Below are positions 36,369 to 45,869 of a DNA stretch of 64,000 nt, piece after piece. Position 1 is the first letter of the stretch, and the number at the start of each line of letters is the position of its first letter. The position numbers were made by a program, and so were the translations under genes. The DNA lies in the NCBI GenBank assembly GCA_963842775.1, contig CAWJHQ010000012.1, positions 124,001 through 188,000 of the forward strand. The letters are read 5' to 3'. Origin of the DNA: R-RK-3 sp963842775. Its GTDB lineage: Bacteria; Pseudomonadota; Alphaproteobacteria; Rhizobiales; Rhodomicrobiaceae. The notes beneath the pieces were generated by a model. The model saw nothing but the letters and a program-made list of their open reading frames with translations, was not told where the DNA came from and did not search any database.

Positions 36369-37252
36369 GGCTGGCCATCCTGGCCGGACATGCGGTCATA
36401 GACGCGGAACAGCGCCTGATTGCCGTTGCCGCCCTCGCCATGCGCTTTCGCATCCAGATATTGGCTGGTGACGAGGCCGGTGCCCGGCAACGGCACGCCC
36501 AGCGCAAATGCCAGCTCGCCCGCCAGCCGCAGATCCTTCAGCATCAGGTCGATGCGGAATCCCGCGCGATCGTCCTTATCGATCATCGCAGGGCCGAGAT
36601 TCTGCAGCATCCAGGAGGCGGCGGACCCGCCGAGCAGCACCTCGCGCAGCTTGACGAGGTCGGCGCCGGCCGCCCGGCCAAGCGCGAGCGCCTCGCAAAC
36701 GCCCTGCAGGTTGATGCCGACGATCACCTGATTGCAGAGCTTGGCGATCTGCCCGGAGCCGGACGGGCCGACATGCACGATGGTTTTGCCCATGGCCTCG
36801 AAGGCCGGGCGTGCGCGCTCCATTGCCTCTTCCGGACCGCCGACCATGATGGAGAGCGCGGCGTTCTTGGCGCCGACTGGGCCGCCCGAGACCGGCGCAT
36901 CCAGCAGCGTGACGCCCACGGCGGCAAGCGCCCTGCTCATCTTCTGCGTCGCCTGCGGAGAGATCGTGCTCATGTCGATCATGAGCTTGCCGGCTGGCGG
37001 CGCTTCCAGAATGCCGCCGGGGGCGAACACGACTTCTTCGACCTGAGGCGTATCCGGCAGCATCGTGATGACCATGTCCGAGGAACGGGACGCTTCCGCG
37101 ATCGTAGCCGCGACGCGAGCGCCATAGTCCCACAATTCCTCCGCCGCCGACCGGCGGATGTCATAGGCCGAAACCCGATGCCCTCCCTTCAGGAGGTTGA
37201 CGGCCATTTCCCGGCCCATCGTCCCGATGCCGATAAACCCGATATCAGCCAC
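36365..37252 (-). CDS. HIBADH family NAD(P)-dependent hydroxy-acid dehydrogenase
   Basis: A 295-residue enzyme with DIGFIGIGTMGREMAVNLLK, LLDAPVSGGPVGAKNAALSI, the catalytic-lysine stretch GQIAKLCNQVIVGINLQG and the C-terminal GFRIDLMLKDLRLAGELA. GTG 37252 is chosen because GGGAG lies 6 nt upstream and homology begins there. It is the first gene of the long minus-strand catabolic operon, divergent from the FCD regulator. Its substrate may be a threonate-like C4 hydroxy acid (inference). Confidence 0.88.
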   Translation of the reverse strand: MADIGFIGIGTMGREMAVNLLKGGHRVSAYDIRRSAAEELWDYGARVAATIAEASRSSDMVITMLPDTPQVEEVVFAPGGILEAPPAGKLMIDMSTISPQATQKMSRALAAVGVTLLDAPVSGGPVGAKNAALSIMVGGPEEAMERARPAFEAMGKTIVHVGPSGSGQIAKLCNQVIVGINLQGVCEALALGRAAGADLVKLREVLLGGSAASWMLQNLGPAMIDKDDRAGFRIDLMLKDLRLAGELAFALGVPLPGTGLVTSQYLDAKAHGEGGNGNQALFRVYDRMSGQDGQP

Positions 37253-37353
37253 GACATGCTCCCGGCCGCCGCCAGGACCGGCGGCGTGTTTCCTCCCGCT
37301 GCCATGGAGTCCTCTATCGGGCTTTGCGAAGGCAGCATTAACTTGTACGCTAC

Positions 37354-37369
37354 ATGCTGCATACAGCAT
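37354..37369. promoter_or_regulatory. palindromic operator candidate for the GntR/FCD regulator
   Basis: ATGCTGCATACAGCAT is a perfect 6-bp dyad with a 4-nt centre. It lies in the spacer between the divergent dehydrogenase (37252) and regulator (37448) genes. Short AT/GC dyads of this form are the usual targets of FCD-type GntR dimers. Binding is inferred. Confidence 0.5.
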
Positions 37370-37447
37370 ACTCGATTGTCAACGGCTTCCGGCGCCGCTA
37401 TGAGAGCGGCATCCGCCGCATAGCAAACAGCGAGGTCTTCGCACCGC

Positions 37448-38116
37448 ATGAGCGATGTCGATGCGTCCGAGGGGCGCCCGATCGTCCGCCAGAACCTGCA
37501 CGACGTGATCGTTTCGCGCGTCCGTGACATGATCATCGAGGGGACGCTGGCAGCCGGGTCGCGCATTCACGAGGGCAATCTCGGGCGCGAGTTGGGTGTG
37601 TCGCGCACGCCGCTGCGCGAGGCGCTGAAGTTCCTGGCGAGCGAAGGGCTGATCGAGCTGGTGCCGACGCGCGGCGCGATGGTGCGGCGCTTCTCGGCCA
37701 AGGACGTGCAGGACAGCCTGATCGTCCTCGGCAATCTCGAAGCGCTGGCCGGGCGTCTCGCCTGCGAACGCGCGGGCGATGCCGAGCTCGTCCGGATCCG
37801 TGCGCTGCATGACGAGATGATGCGGTTCTACGCCGCGCGCGACCGCCTGCCGTATTTCAAGCTGAACCAGGAGATCCACGCCTCGATCCTGCGGAGCTGC
37901 GGCAACGAGGCCCTGTCATATGTGCACGGGATACTGCAGGCCCGGCTCAAACGCATCCGCTATATCGGCAATGAGCGCCAGGAGAAATGGGCCGGAGCAG
38001 TGGCCGATCATGAGGAGATCATCGCCGCGCTCGAGGCCCGCGACGCCGATCGCCTGGCGGCCGCCCTCGAAGCGCACATGACCGCCACCTGGAACCGCGT
38101 CAAGGATGCGATCTGA
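37448..38116 (+). CDS. GntR family transcriptional regulator, FCD subfamily
   Basis: A 222-residue regulator with wHTH (RVRDMIIEGTLAAGSRIHEG, LGRELGVSRTPLREALKFLA, LIELVPTRGAMV) and an all-helical FCD domain (SLIVLGNLEALAGRLACERA, YFKLNQEIHASILRSCGNEA, DHEEIIAALEARDADRLAAA). FCD regulators typically sense small acids. It is divergent from the hydroxy-acid operon, which it probably represses. Confidence 0.92.
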   Translation: MSDVDASEGRPIVRQNLHDVIVSRVRDMIIEGTLAAGSRIHEGNLGRELGVSRTPLREALKFLASEGLIELVPTRGAMVRRFSAKDVQDSLIVLGNLEALAGRLACERAGDAELVRIRALHDEMMRFYAARDRLPYFKLNQEIHASILRSCGNEALSYVHGILQARLKRIRYIGNERQEKWAGAVADHEEIIAALEARDADRLAAALEAHMTATWNRVKDAI

Positions 38117-38556
38117 GGCGATTGAAGATCAAACGCGTACACTCGACCGCGCCCTCTGGACGCCGCTGCATTTGATGGCAGACGGAGACCGGTTAGGAGA
38201 ATGGCGAGACATACCGGATAGTCGAAGAGGGGACGCCCAGCGCATGCCGCTTTGGCCTTTGCATCATGCCGGGTGATTTTGACGGCTGGCATGTTGCACA
38301 GCTCCAGATCCCCTCACGCCATTGATCACGGGCTTTGGCTGCACTCCTCGTCTGCTTTCCAACGACGAATGCGAGACGATCCGGAGCTGGATTCGTAAAC
38401 CGCCGGGTGGATTCTCCCCGGCTAAGTGCCCCAAGAACCTCGATAACTCTGACTGTGCTTCAGATCTGGGTGCAAATTGCTTTGGCCTTTTCGTACCGCA
38501 GGAGTATCATTTTAGAAAATATTGAAAAAAATACCATCATTAGGGAGGAGGAAAAA
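38117..38556. other. intergenic upstream region of the second CUT1 operon
   Basis: A stretch of 440 bp between the FCD regulator and the binding-protein gene. The last 60 bp are AT-rich and end in GGGAGGAGG, so the promoter probably lies there. A short open frame at 38322-38525 has no family features. Confidence 0.45.
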
Positions 38557-39912
38557 ATGGCATCAAAACGCTTATCGCGGCGCGCCGTTCTCAAGACCGC
38601 CGCTCTCAGCTCCGCCGCTGCCCTCGCGGCACCCTACATCAGCCGCGCCTATGCCGCCGCCGGCTCATTGAGCCTGGGCTGCTGGGACCATTGGGTTCCC
38701 GGCGCCAATAATGCGCTGATTAAGCTCTGCAAGGAATGGGGCGATAAGAACAAAGTCGACGTTCATATCGACTTCATCACCTCGCAGGGCGAGAAGGACA
38801 AGCTGACCGCTGCCGCCGAGGCGCAGGCCGGTACCGGCCACGATATCATGTCGCATCGCGACTGGAACGTGCGCATCCATCAGGACAAGCTCGAGCCGCT
38901 CGACGATGTGGTCGACGCGCTGATCAAGAAATATGGGCCGATCAGCCCGGTCGCCGAATATCTGGCGAAGATCAAAGGAACGTGGCGCGGCGTGCCGACC
39001 GCGGTGGGAAGCCAGGTGAAACCCTGCTGCTCTCGCTTCGATCTCTATCAGGAGCATGCCGGCATCGACCTGCGCGACATATTCCCGGCCGACGAATCCA
39101 AGTGGGACAAGGCCAAGGTCGACAGCTGGACATGGGATATGTATGTCTCGACCGCGCAGAAGCTGCACAAAGCCGGCTTCCCGATCGGTCTGCCCATGGG
39201 CCAGGCGTCTGATGCGGTCGATTGGGTCGGCGGACTGTTCAACGCCTATGGCGTGGTCTTCGTCGACGAAAAAGACAACATCAAGATCAATTCCGACGAG
39301 ACGCGCCAGGCGATGGAAATCGCGGCGAAGCTCATGGAAGCGTCACCGCCCGAGGTCTATGCCTGGGACGACGCCGGCAACAATCGCTGGCTGATCTCCG
39401 GCAAGGGCGGGGGCATCATGAACCCGCCGAGCGCCTGGGCCGTCGCCAAGCGCGACAATCCCAAGGTAGCCGAAAAATGCTGGTCCCACCCCGTGCCGAA
39501 AGGCCCGAAGGGCCGCTTCGTCGGCCAGTTGCCGCAGTTCTACGGCGTGTGGAAATTCTCCAGCAACAAGTCCGCGGCCAAGGATCTCCTGCTGCACTTG
39601 TCGCAGAAGGAGTCTATCGCCCAGCTCGTCGACGCTTCCTTCGGCTATGACCTGCCCTCGTTCAAAACCATGTACGATCTCGACACCTGGAAGAAGGTCG
39701 AGCCGCCGGTCGGCATCGTTTACGGCTATCCGCCGCGCGGAGACGAGCAGACCTCGATCGCCGGAGCCCCCGCCCGCTCCGAGGTCGGCGCGCAGATCTA
39801 CAATCAGGCGATCAATACGGTGATGGTCGCCAAGTTCACGCAGGGCAAAGAAAAGCTCGACGACGTGATCGCATGGGCCGAGAGCGAACTCGAAGGCACC
39901 CTGCGGACCTGA
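38557..39912 (+). CDS. CUT1 carbohydrate ABC transporter substrate-binding protein with Tat signal
   Basis: A 451-residue exported protein. The leader MASKRLSRRAVLKTAALSSA has a twin-arginine SRRAVLK motif and ends SRAYA. The mature part has LGCWDHWVPGANNALIKLCK, AAAEAQAGTGHDIMSHRDWN and IMNPPSAWAVAKRDNPKVA. It heads an operon with two permeases and an ATPase. Sugar not predictable. Confidence 0.88.
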   Translation: MASKRLSRRAVLKTAALSSAAALAAPYISRAYAAAGSLSLGCWDHWVPGANNALIKLCKEWGDKNKVDVHIDFITSQGEKDKLTAAAEAQAGTGHDIMSHRDWNVRIHQDKLEPLDDVVDALIKKYGPISPVAEYLAKIKGTWRGVPTAVGSQVKPCCSRFDLYQEHAGIDLRDIFPADESKWDKAKVDSWTWDMYVSTAQKLHKAGFPIGLPMGQASDAVDWVGGLFNAYGVVFVDEKDNIKINSDETRQAMEIAAKLMEASPPEVYAWDDAGNNRWLISGKGGGIMNPPSAWAVAKRDNPKVAEKCWSHPVPKGPKGRFVGQLPQFYGVWKFSSNKSAAKDLLLHLSQKESIAQLVDASFGYDLPSFKTMYDLDTWKKVEPPVGIVYGYPPRGDEQTSIAGAPARSEVGAQIYNQAINTVMVAKFTQGKEKLDDVIAWAESELEGTLRT

Positions 39913-40006
39913 ACCGGCGATGGCTTCGGGATCAGCGTGCCGGCCCATTGGCCGGCGCGCACGATCTCCGGGCCCGAACAGAAGCCCGACCTTTGGGTAT
40001 TTCCGC

Positions 40007-40949
40007 ATGGCACAAACAGCCGAATCCTGGACCGACGCTGTCGAACGGAAACGCGCCGTTCCTGCGCGCGGCGGGCTAAAGCGCTTCGCGCGCCGCCGCT
40101 CGACCATCGCCTTCCTGATGTGTCTGCCGCTGATCCTCATCATCGTCGTGCCTCGTCATCTACCCGGCGCTCTACTCGATCTATCTGTCGATGCTGAACA
40201 AGTCGCAGACGCGCTTCATCGGCCTCGGCAATTACTCGTTCCTATTGTCGCGCGACGTGTTCTGGATGGTGGTGAAGCAATCCACCATTTTCGCGCTCGC
40301 CGCGGTGTTCTTCAAAGCGCTGATCGGCCTCGTCACGGCGCATCTGGTCAATAACCTGCCGAGCAAGGGGCAGCGCAAATGGCGCGGCATGCTGCTGGTC
40401 CCCTGGGTCATTCCGCTCGCTCTGTCGACGCTCGGCTGGTGGTGGCTGTTCGACCCGACGCATTCCGCCATCAACTACATCGTGACCGGGCTCGGCTTCG
40501 AAGAAATTCCCTGGCTGAGCGATCCCTACTGGGCCCGCGTCTCGGTCATCCTGGTCAATGTCTGGTACGGTGCGCCGTTCTTCCTGATCATGTATCTCGC
40601 CGCGCTGAAATCGGTGCCCGAACAGCTCTATGAAGCGGCCTCCATCGACGGCGCCAATGCCTGGCAGCGCTTCGTCCATATCACCCTGCCGATGATGCGC
40701 AACATCATCGCCATCACCGTGCTGTTCTCGCTGATCGTCACCTTCGCCAATTTCGATATCGTGCAGATCATGACGGGGGGCGGTCCGCGCAATATGACCC
40801 ATATGTTCGCCACCTACGCGTTCCTGCTCGGCATCCGCTCCGGCGATCTGCCGCTGGGCGCGGCGACTTCGCTGTTCATGTTACCGATCCTGGCGATTGC
40901 AGCAGTCTTCATCCTGCGCGGCGTGCGCAAGCGCGGAAGGGAGATCTGA
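40007..40949 (+). pseudogene. CUT1 carbohydrate ABC transporter permease (MalF type), frameshifted
   Basis: MAQTAESWTDAVERKRAVPA and the first membrane segment (TIAFLMCLPLILIIVV) are in one frame; YPALYSIYLSMLNKSQTRFI onward is in the next. Removing one C near 40151 restores a protein of about 313 residues. The coupling loop YEAASIDGANAWQRFVHITL is intact. The gene ends in TGATG, sharing one base with the next permease start. Confidence 0.85.
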
Positions 40950-41848
40950 TGAGCACGATAGCCGAGGTCTCCAGCCCGCCGAGGCGGCGGTCGCGCGTCA
41001 GCAGTCTTCACCGCAACCGGCGCTGGGCGCTGATCGCGAGCTATTTCTTCCTCATCCTGTTCGCGATCTTCTTCCTCCTGCCACCCTATTACATGATCGT
41101 CACGTCGCTGAAGAGCGACGCCGAAATGGCGCGGATGGCAACCAATCCGTGGATCATCGCCGACGGGCTCACCTTCGATCAGTTCAGGATCCTGTTCAAC
41201 AACACCGACTTCCTGATCTTTTTCAAGAACACGGCCATCGTCACCGTCTGCGTGGTCGTGATCACCATGGTGATCAGCGTGCTCGCCGCTTTCTCGCTCG
41301 GCCGCATGCGCTTCTGGGGATCGGGCATCCTGGCGACCGGCATCTTCCTGACCTACCTGGTGCCGGACACGCTTCTGTTCATTCCGATGTTCCAGATCGT
41401 CAAATGGATCGGCCTGCTGAATTCCTATTGGGCCATGGTGCTGGTCTACCCGACGCTGACCGTACCGTTCTGCACCTGGATCATGATCGGCTATTTCCAG
41501 TCGATCCCGAAAGAGCTGGACGAAGCCGCGCTCATCGACGGCGCGAGCCATATGCAGATGCTCCTGAAGATCTTCATTCCGGTGGCGCTGCCCGGTATCA
41601 TCGCGGCGACGATCTTTGCCTTCACCGTCTCATGGGCCGCCTTCGTCTATCCGATGGCCTTTCTCTATTCCTCCGACCAGCAGGTGCTGACGGTCGGCAC
41701 TGTCACGAGCCTGATCCGCGGCGACGTCTACAAATGGGGTATGCTGATGGCCGGCGCCCTGGTTGCCGCCGCGCCGCCGCTGGTGATCTACGCCTTCCTC
41801 ATGGACTACTATATTGCCGGCCTCACAGCCGGCTCCACAAAGGGATAA
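40949..41848 (+). CDS. CUT1 carbohydrate ABC transporter permease (MalG type)
   Basis: A 299-residue inner-membrane protein with WALIASYFFLILFAIFFLLP, YYMIVTSLKSDAEM and the EAA loop ELDEAALIDGASHMQMLLKI. It overlaps the upstream permease by one base and is followed 4 bp later by the ATPase. Confidence 0.92.
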   Translation: MSTIAEVSSPPRRRSRVSSLHRNRRWALIASYFFLILFAIFFLLPPYYMIVTSLKSDAEMARMATNPWIIADGLTFDQFRILFNNTDFLIFFKNTAIVTVCVVVITMVISVLAAFSLGRMRFWGSGILATGIFLTYLVPDTLLFIPMFQIVKWIGLLNSYWAMVLVYPTLTVPFCTWIMIGYFQSIPKELDEAALIDGASHMQMLLKIFIPVALPGIIAATIFAFTVSWAAFVYPMAFLYSSDQQVLTVGTVTSLIRGDVYKWGMLMAGALVAAAPPLVIYAFLMDYYIAGLTAGSTKG

Positions 41849-41852
41849 GTCT

Positions 41853-42950
41853 ATGGCCGAAGTCGTCTTGCGCCAGGTCGTGAAAAGGTTCGACGACGTG
41901 GAAGCCGTACGTTCGATCGACCTGGATATTCCGGACTATGAATTCGTCGTTCTGGTAGGCCCGTCCGGCTGCGGCAAGAGCACGACGCTGAGGATGATCG
42001 CGGGGCTGGAGGAGGTCACATCCGGCGACATCCGCATCGGCGACGAGCTGGTCAACGACCTGCCGCCGAAGGACCGCGACATCGCCATGGTGTTCCAGAA
42101 CTACGCGCTCTATCCGCATATGACCGCGTTCGAGAACATGTCCTTCGGGCTCCGCTTGCGCAAGATTCCGAAGGCGGAGATCCGTCAGCGGGTCGAGCAC
42201 GCCGCGCGCATCCTCGACATCACCGAACTGCTTGACCGCCGCCCGAGGGCTCTTTCTGGTGGCCAGCGTCAGCGCGTCGCCATGGGCCGCGCTATCGTGC
42301 GCAAACCAAAAGTGTTCCTATTCGACGAGCCGTTGTCCAATCTCGATGCCAAACTGCGCGTGCAGATGCGTACCGAGATCAAGCGCGTGCATCAGAAGGT
42401 CAAAACCACGACCGTCTACGTCACCCACGACCAGGTGGAGGCGATGACTCTCGCCGACCGCGTCGTGGTCATGAATGGCGGCCGTATCGAGCAGATCGGC
42501 ACGCCGCAAGAACTCTACCACCAGCCGCGCACCCGCTTCGTCGCCGGCTTTATCGGCTCCCCGGCCATGAACTTCCTTGCTTGCCGCTTGGAGGAGAATG
42601 GCAGCGGCTTGAGCGTGCGCATCTCCGACGCCATCGCCCTGCCTGTGCCGTCTGCCAAGGCCGCCCGTTATCGGAACGCTTCCAGCCGCGAATTGTTGCT
42701 TGGCCTGCGCCCCGAACACATCACCGAAACCCGGGCGAATGGCGGCGGTGAAACCGCAACATTCCGCGCCACGCTCGACGTCGTCGAGCCGATGGGCATG
42801 GAGACCATGGTCTATTTCAGCGTCAACGGGACGGAGGTCTGCGGCCGGGTGGAGCCGACCAGCGCGGGCGACGCCGGCACCGTGATGCCGTTGCGGGCCA
42901 ATATGGAGCATATGCATTTGATCGATGCGAATACGGGGGGCGTGCTTTAG
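41853..42950 (+). CDS. CUT1 sugar ABC transporter ATP-binding protein (UgpC/MalK type)
   Basis: A 365-residue ATPase with Walker A GPSGCGKST, Q-loop FQNYALYPHMTA, signature LSGGQRQRVAM, Walker B VFLFDEPLSNLDAK, H-loop VTHDQVEAMTLAD and a C-terminal OB/TOBE domain (LLLGLRPEHITETRA). It closes the second CUT1 operon. A recombinase remnant begins immediately after its stop. Confidence 0.93.
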   Translation: MAEVVLRQVVKRFDDVEAVRSIDLDIPDYEFVVLVGPSGCGKSTTLRMIAGLEEVTSGDIRIGDELVNDLPPKDRDIAMVFQNYALYPHMTAFENMSFGLRLRKIPKAEIRQRVEHAARILDITELLDRRPRALSGGQRQRVAMGRAIVRKPKVFLFDEPLSNLDAKLRVQMRTEIKRVHQKVKTTTVYVTHDQVEAMTLADRVVVMNGGRIEQIGTPQELYHQPRTRFVAGFIGSPAMNFLACRLEENGSGLSVRISDAIALPVPSAKAARYRNASSRELLLGLRPEHITETRANGGGETATFRATLDVVEPMGMETMVYFSVNGTEVCGRVEPTSAGDAGTVMPLRANMEHMHLIDANTGGVL

Positions 42951-43407
42951 CATGCGCGACGGACCGTTTCGTTGCTGCCGCCCGGGGTTGCGCGACGCGC
43001 TACATGCCAGCCACGCTGATGAGCGGCGCGAGCATGTGGAAGCGATTAAGCGGCATCACGCCGAGCACAAAAGGCTACAGGATCGTATGAACGCAATGTA
43101 CGTCGATAAGCTCGACGGCATTGTTGACACCGCTTTCTTTGAGAAAATGTCCACCCCTGTCGCGCGACGAGCAGAAATCTGTGCCTGCGCGAAATCGAGA
43201 GGCATCGACCGGAACGCCCAAAGGCTGTTCGCAAATCAGGAACCGCGCGAGAAGCGCCGCTTACTCAACTTCGTACTATCGAACTGCACTTGGGAGAATG
43301 GCGACATGGTCGCCACATTCCGCCAACCCTTTGATATGCTTGCAGATACTGCCCATGCTGCCGCACGCTACGCAGCGAATGAGACGGCAAAATCGGCGAA
43401 AAGCTGA
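42951..43407 (+). pseudogene. serine recombinase C-terminal remnant
   Basis: The stretch HVEAIKRHHAEHKRLQDRMN, AMYVDKLDGIVDTAFFEKMS and then LFANQEPREKRRLLNFVLSN, TWENGDMVATFRQPFDMLAD match the helical C-terminal region of large serine site-specific recombinases. The catalytic N-terminal resolvase domain and zinc ribbon are absent, and the middle is scrambled by frame changes. It ends 4 bp from the 3' end of tRNA-Asn, as expected for a scar of an element once inserted there. Confidence 0.75.
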
Positions 43408-43411
43408 GATT

Positions 43412-43487
43412 TGGCTCCCCGGGCCGGACTCGAACCAGCGACCGAGCGGTTAACAGCCGCTTGCTCTACCAACTGAGCTACCGGGGA
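43412..43487 (-). tRNA. tRNA-Asn (anticodon GTT)
   Basis: A 76-nt cloverleaf on the minus strand. The acceptor stem TCCCCGG pairs with CCGGGGA; the D-arm AGCTCAGTTGGTAGAGC, anticodon loop CTGTTAA and T-arm GGTTCGAGTCC are all standard. CCA is encoded at 43412-43414. The T at the 5' end pairs with the A before the discriminator G. Confidence 0.97.
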
Positions 43488-43555
43488 ATAGGGCTAGACC
43501 CTAATATGCAAGCATATAGCAAATGCCGCAGTCGGCTTCCACCCTAAATGCAAGT

Positions 43556-43583
43556 CGAATGCGCGGTAATTAATCCGCATTCG
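43556..43583. repeat. small inverted repeat downstream of the MpaB-like gene
   Basis: CGAATGCG (43556-43563) pairs exactly with CGCATTCG (43576-43583) around a 12-nt AT-rich centre. It is 3' to the MpaB-like gene and 5' to tRNA-Asn. It could be a factor-independent terminator without a T-run, or a promoter-proximal site. Weak evidence. Confidence 0.35.
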
Positions 43584-43666
43584 TGCCTATGACAATCATC
43601 GGGATCGAGCGAAACGACTTTTCCACCGCCCGCTGGCCGCATCGGCGCAAGCCGTGCTGCCACGGA

Positions 43667-44589
43667 TCAGCCCGGCGCCGCAAACAGATAGGTCTCCGGC
43701 AGACCCAGGCGGCGGCACGCTTCGACCGGCGGACTGCCGCCAAGCGGGATCCTGTCAGCGACCCGGCCCGCGCCGCGCACAATGCGCCGCTCCCAATCTT
43801 TCAGGTCCCACTTGGAATTCAGGCCGAGCAGCGCGCGTGCCCAGTCAGGCAGCATGTCGACCGCGGCGCGTATGAGGAGCCGCTGAAACGGCCGCGAGGT
43901 TCGCGGCAATATCGGCGCGCAGCGCATGATATCGAGGAATTCGAAGATGATGGGCGAAGGCTGGAGTTTAGGTCGCATAGTTTCAAAAAAGGCGCGCTGC
44001 TCCCGATCCGATCCCGGCGCGGCGGTAGCGCCATACAGGTGCGCCGCCCCTGATCCTTCCAGATAGAAGCGCGATACATCCGCCGCCGAAAGGGCTGAAC
44101 GAAGCGGTTATACGCCTCGACAAAGCCGAATGCGGCTGTCGCGTGAACCCAGTTGAGCAACTCAGGATCGTCCGCGCGGTAAGCCTCGCCTGACGGTGTT
44201 TCTCCGGCAATCCGGGCATGCACGCGGCGCACCCGCGCGATCATCGCTTCGGCTTCGCTCTTCGGACCGTAGACGGTCATCATCGCGGCAAGGCCGGTTC
44301 GCCGCAGCCGGTGGACCGGGTCGGTGCGAAAGCTCGTATGATCCCAGACGCCGGAGCGGACGCGCGGCTCCGCGAGTTCCAGCAAGACCGCCGAAGTGCC
44401 GCCGATGAACAAGGAGATGGGATTCTTGAAGACGCGCCAGGAGACCGAATCCGGCGAGGTCAGGGCGGGCTCTCCGGCGGGCGAGCCGAAATCGGGTTTC
44501 GGACCGCCGTCGAAAAGTAAGCGCGCCGCTTCGGCTTCGATGCGTGTTTGCAGCCATCGGGGAAGCGCCAAGGGCCGGTTGGCTGCCAA
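43667..44589 (-). pseudogene. MpaB-family oxygenase (DUF2236), one frameshift
   Basis: The N-terminal two thirds (WRVFKNPISLFIGGTSAVLL, VHRLRRTGLAAMMTVYGPKS, WVHATAAFGFVEAYNRF) carry the conserved haem-protein motifs of ER-bound-oxygenase-like MpaB/Lcp relatives. The remainder (SAADVSRFYLEGSGAAHLYG, IIFEFLDIMRCAPILPR) continues in another frame after one missing base near 44093. Start is TTG 44589 with GGAGAG 6 nt upstream. The full protein is about 307 residues. Substrate unknown. Confidence 0.8.
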
Positions 44590-44622
44590 GCGTAACTCTC
44601 CATCAAGGGGGGCGGTTGCGTT

Positions 44623-45579
44623 TCACTCCCGCGCCAGCAGGGCGCCGAGCACCATTCCGGCGGCGATGGCGAAACTCAAGCTGCCCGCATCGGCCGACAC
44701 GCCTTCCATGCCCGACCTGTCATCCGAGCGCCGCGGCGCGACGATCCGAAGCGAGCCGAACCGGCGCGCGTAGACCTGCGTGAACTCCGCGCCGAAAAAC
44801 ACGATCTGCGCCGAATAGTAGATCCATACCAGTATCAGCACGATCGAGGATGCCGCGCCATAAGTGGATTCCAGCCCTTGCTTGCCGAGATAAAGTGCGA
44901 TGAGGAATTTCCCCAGATTGAACAGCAGCGCCGTCAGCGCCGCGCCGATCCAGACGTCCCGCCAACCGATGTCGGTGTCGGGCAGATATTTGAACATCAT
45001 CGCAAAGAGCAAGGTCAGCACCAGGAAATTCAGCGCGAAATTGACCGCGTGCAGCGCAGCTTCGCTGAGGCCGGAGCCGAACGCCTGTCCCATGCCGGCG
45101 ATGAAGGCGCTGCTGACCAGGGAAATCGTCAAGAGAAAACCGAGACCGAGAATTGCGGCGAGCGACACCGCATACGTCCTGATATAGCCCCAGATGCCGG
45201 AAACCGGCGTGCGTTCGACGTTCCAGATAATGTTCAGCGTATCCTTCAGCTGCACCACGACGCTCAGCGCGCCAAACAGCAGGATCGCCAGGCCGATTGC
45301 CGTCGCGACGACCGATTGGCTGCCTGTCGAGGCGCCGGCCAGCATGGCCTCGATCGCCTGCGCCCCCTGGTCGCCGACCAGGCTTCTGATCTGCCCCATG
45401 ATCTGTTGCTGCACAGTGCCGCCGTCGAAAAACAAGCTCGCCACGCCGATTGCGATGATCAGCAGCGGAGCGAGGGAGAAAATCGAGTAATAGGCGAGCG
45501 CGGCGCCCAGACGAGGCGCGCCGTCTTCCGACCATTCGTTGAAGGTTTGCCGAATGAGCGACCAGGCATTTGCAAACAT
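44623..45579 (-). CDS. YihY/virulence factor BrkB family membrane protein
   Basis: A 318-residue inner-membrane protein with about six membrane segments. The family motif APRLGAALAYYSIFSLAPLL is near the N-terminus, and YKYLPDTDIGW-like and WIYYSAQIVFFGAEFTQVYA stretches follow. Function of the family is not settled (sometimes mislabelled RNase BN). It is in the same direction as the MpaB-like gene, 33 bp upstream. Confidence 0.9.
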   Translation of the reverse strand: MFANAWSLIRQTFNEWSEDGAPRLGAALAYYSIFSLAPLLIIAIGVASLFFDGGTVQQQIMGQIRSLVGDQGAQAIEAMLAGASTGSQSVVATAIGLAILLFGALSVVVQLKDTLNIIWNVERTPVSGIWGYIRTYAVSLAAILGLGFLLTISLVSSAFIAGMGQAFGSGLSEAALHAVNFALNFLVLTLLFAMMFKYLPDTDIGWRDVWIGAALTALLFNLGKFLIALYLGKQGLESTYGAASSIVLILVWIYYSAQIVFFGAEFTQVYARRFGSLRIVAPRRSDDRSGMEGVSADAGSLSFAIAAGMVLGALLARE

Positions 45580-45869
45580 GGCGGGGCTCTTTTCATTTTG
45601 CGGATTATTTTGAGCGACAATTCAGGAACGTCGCTCTGGCCGTTTCAGTTCACGCGAATTCCGTGCGGCGGTCTCATTTCGGAGCAAGAGCGAATTTCCC
45701 GGCGAAACGCGGGGAATTGGCATGTCGTCCGCATCAAGGCCGTGCCCCGGCCGGCATTCGGCGCAAAGCAACTGGCTCGGATCGAGACGCAATACTGCAG
45801 GAGGCCTTGCCGGCCGGGAAAGGGTGTTGGATAAGTCGCTGCGCTGATGCTTCCGGCGGCGCGTGCGCC

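Noticed and set aside
38322..38525. Small open frame upstream of the second CUT1 operon
   Set aside because: No ribosome site and no family-like residues; overlaps the probable promoter.
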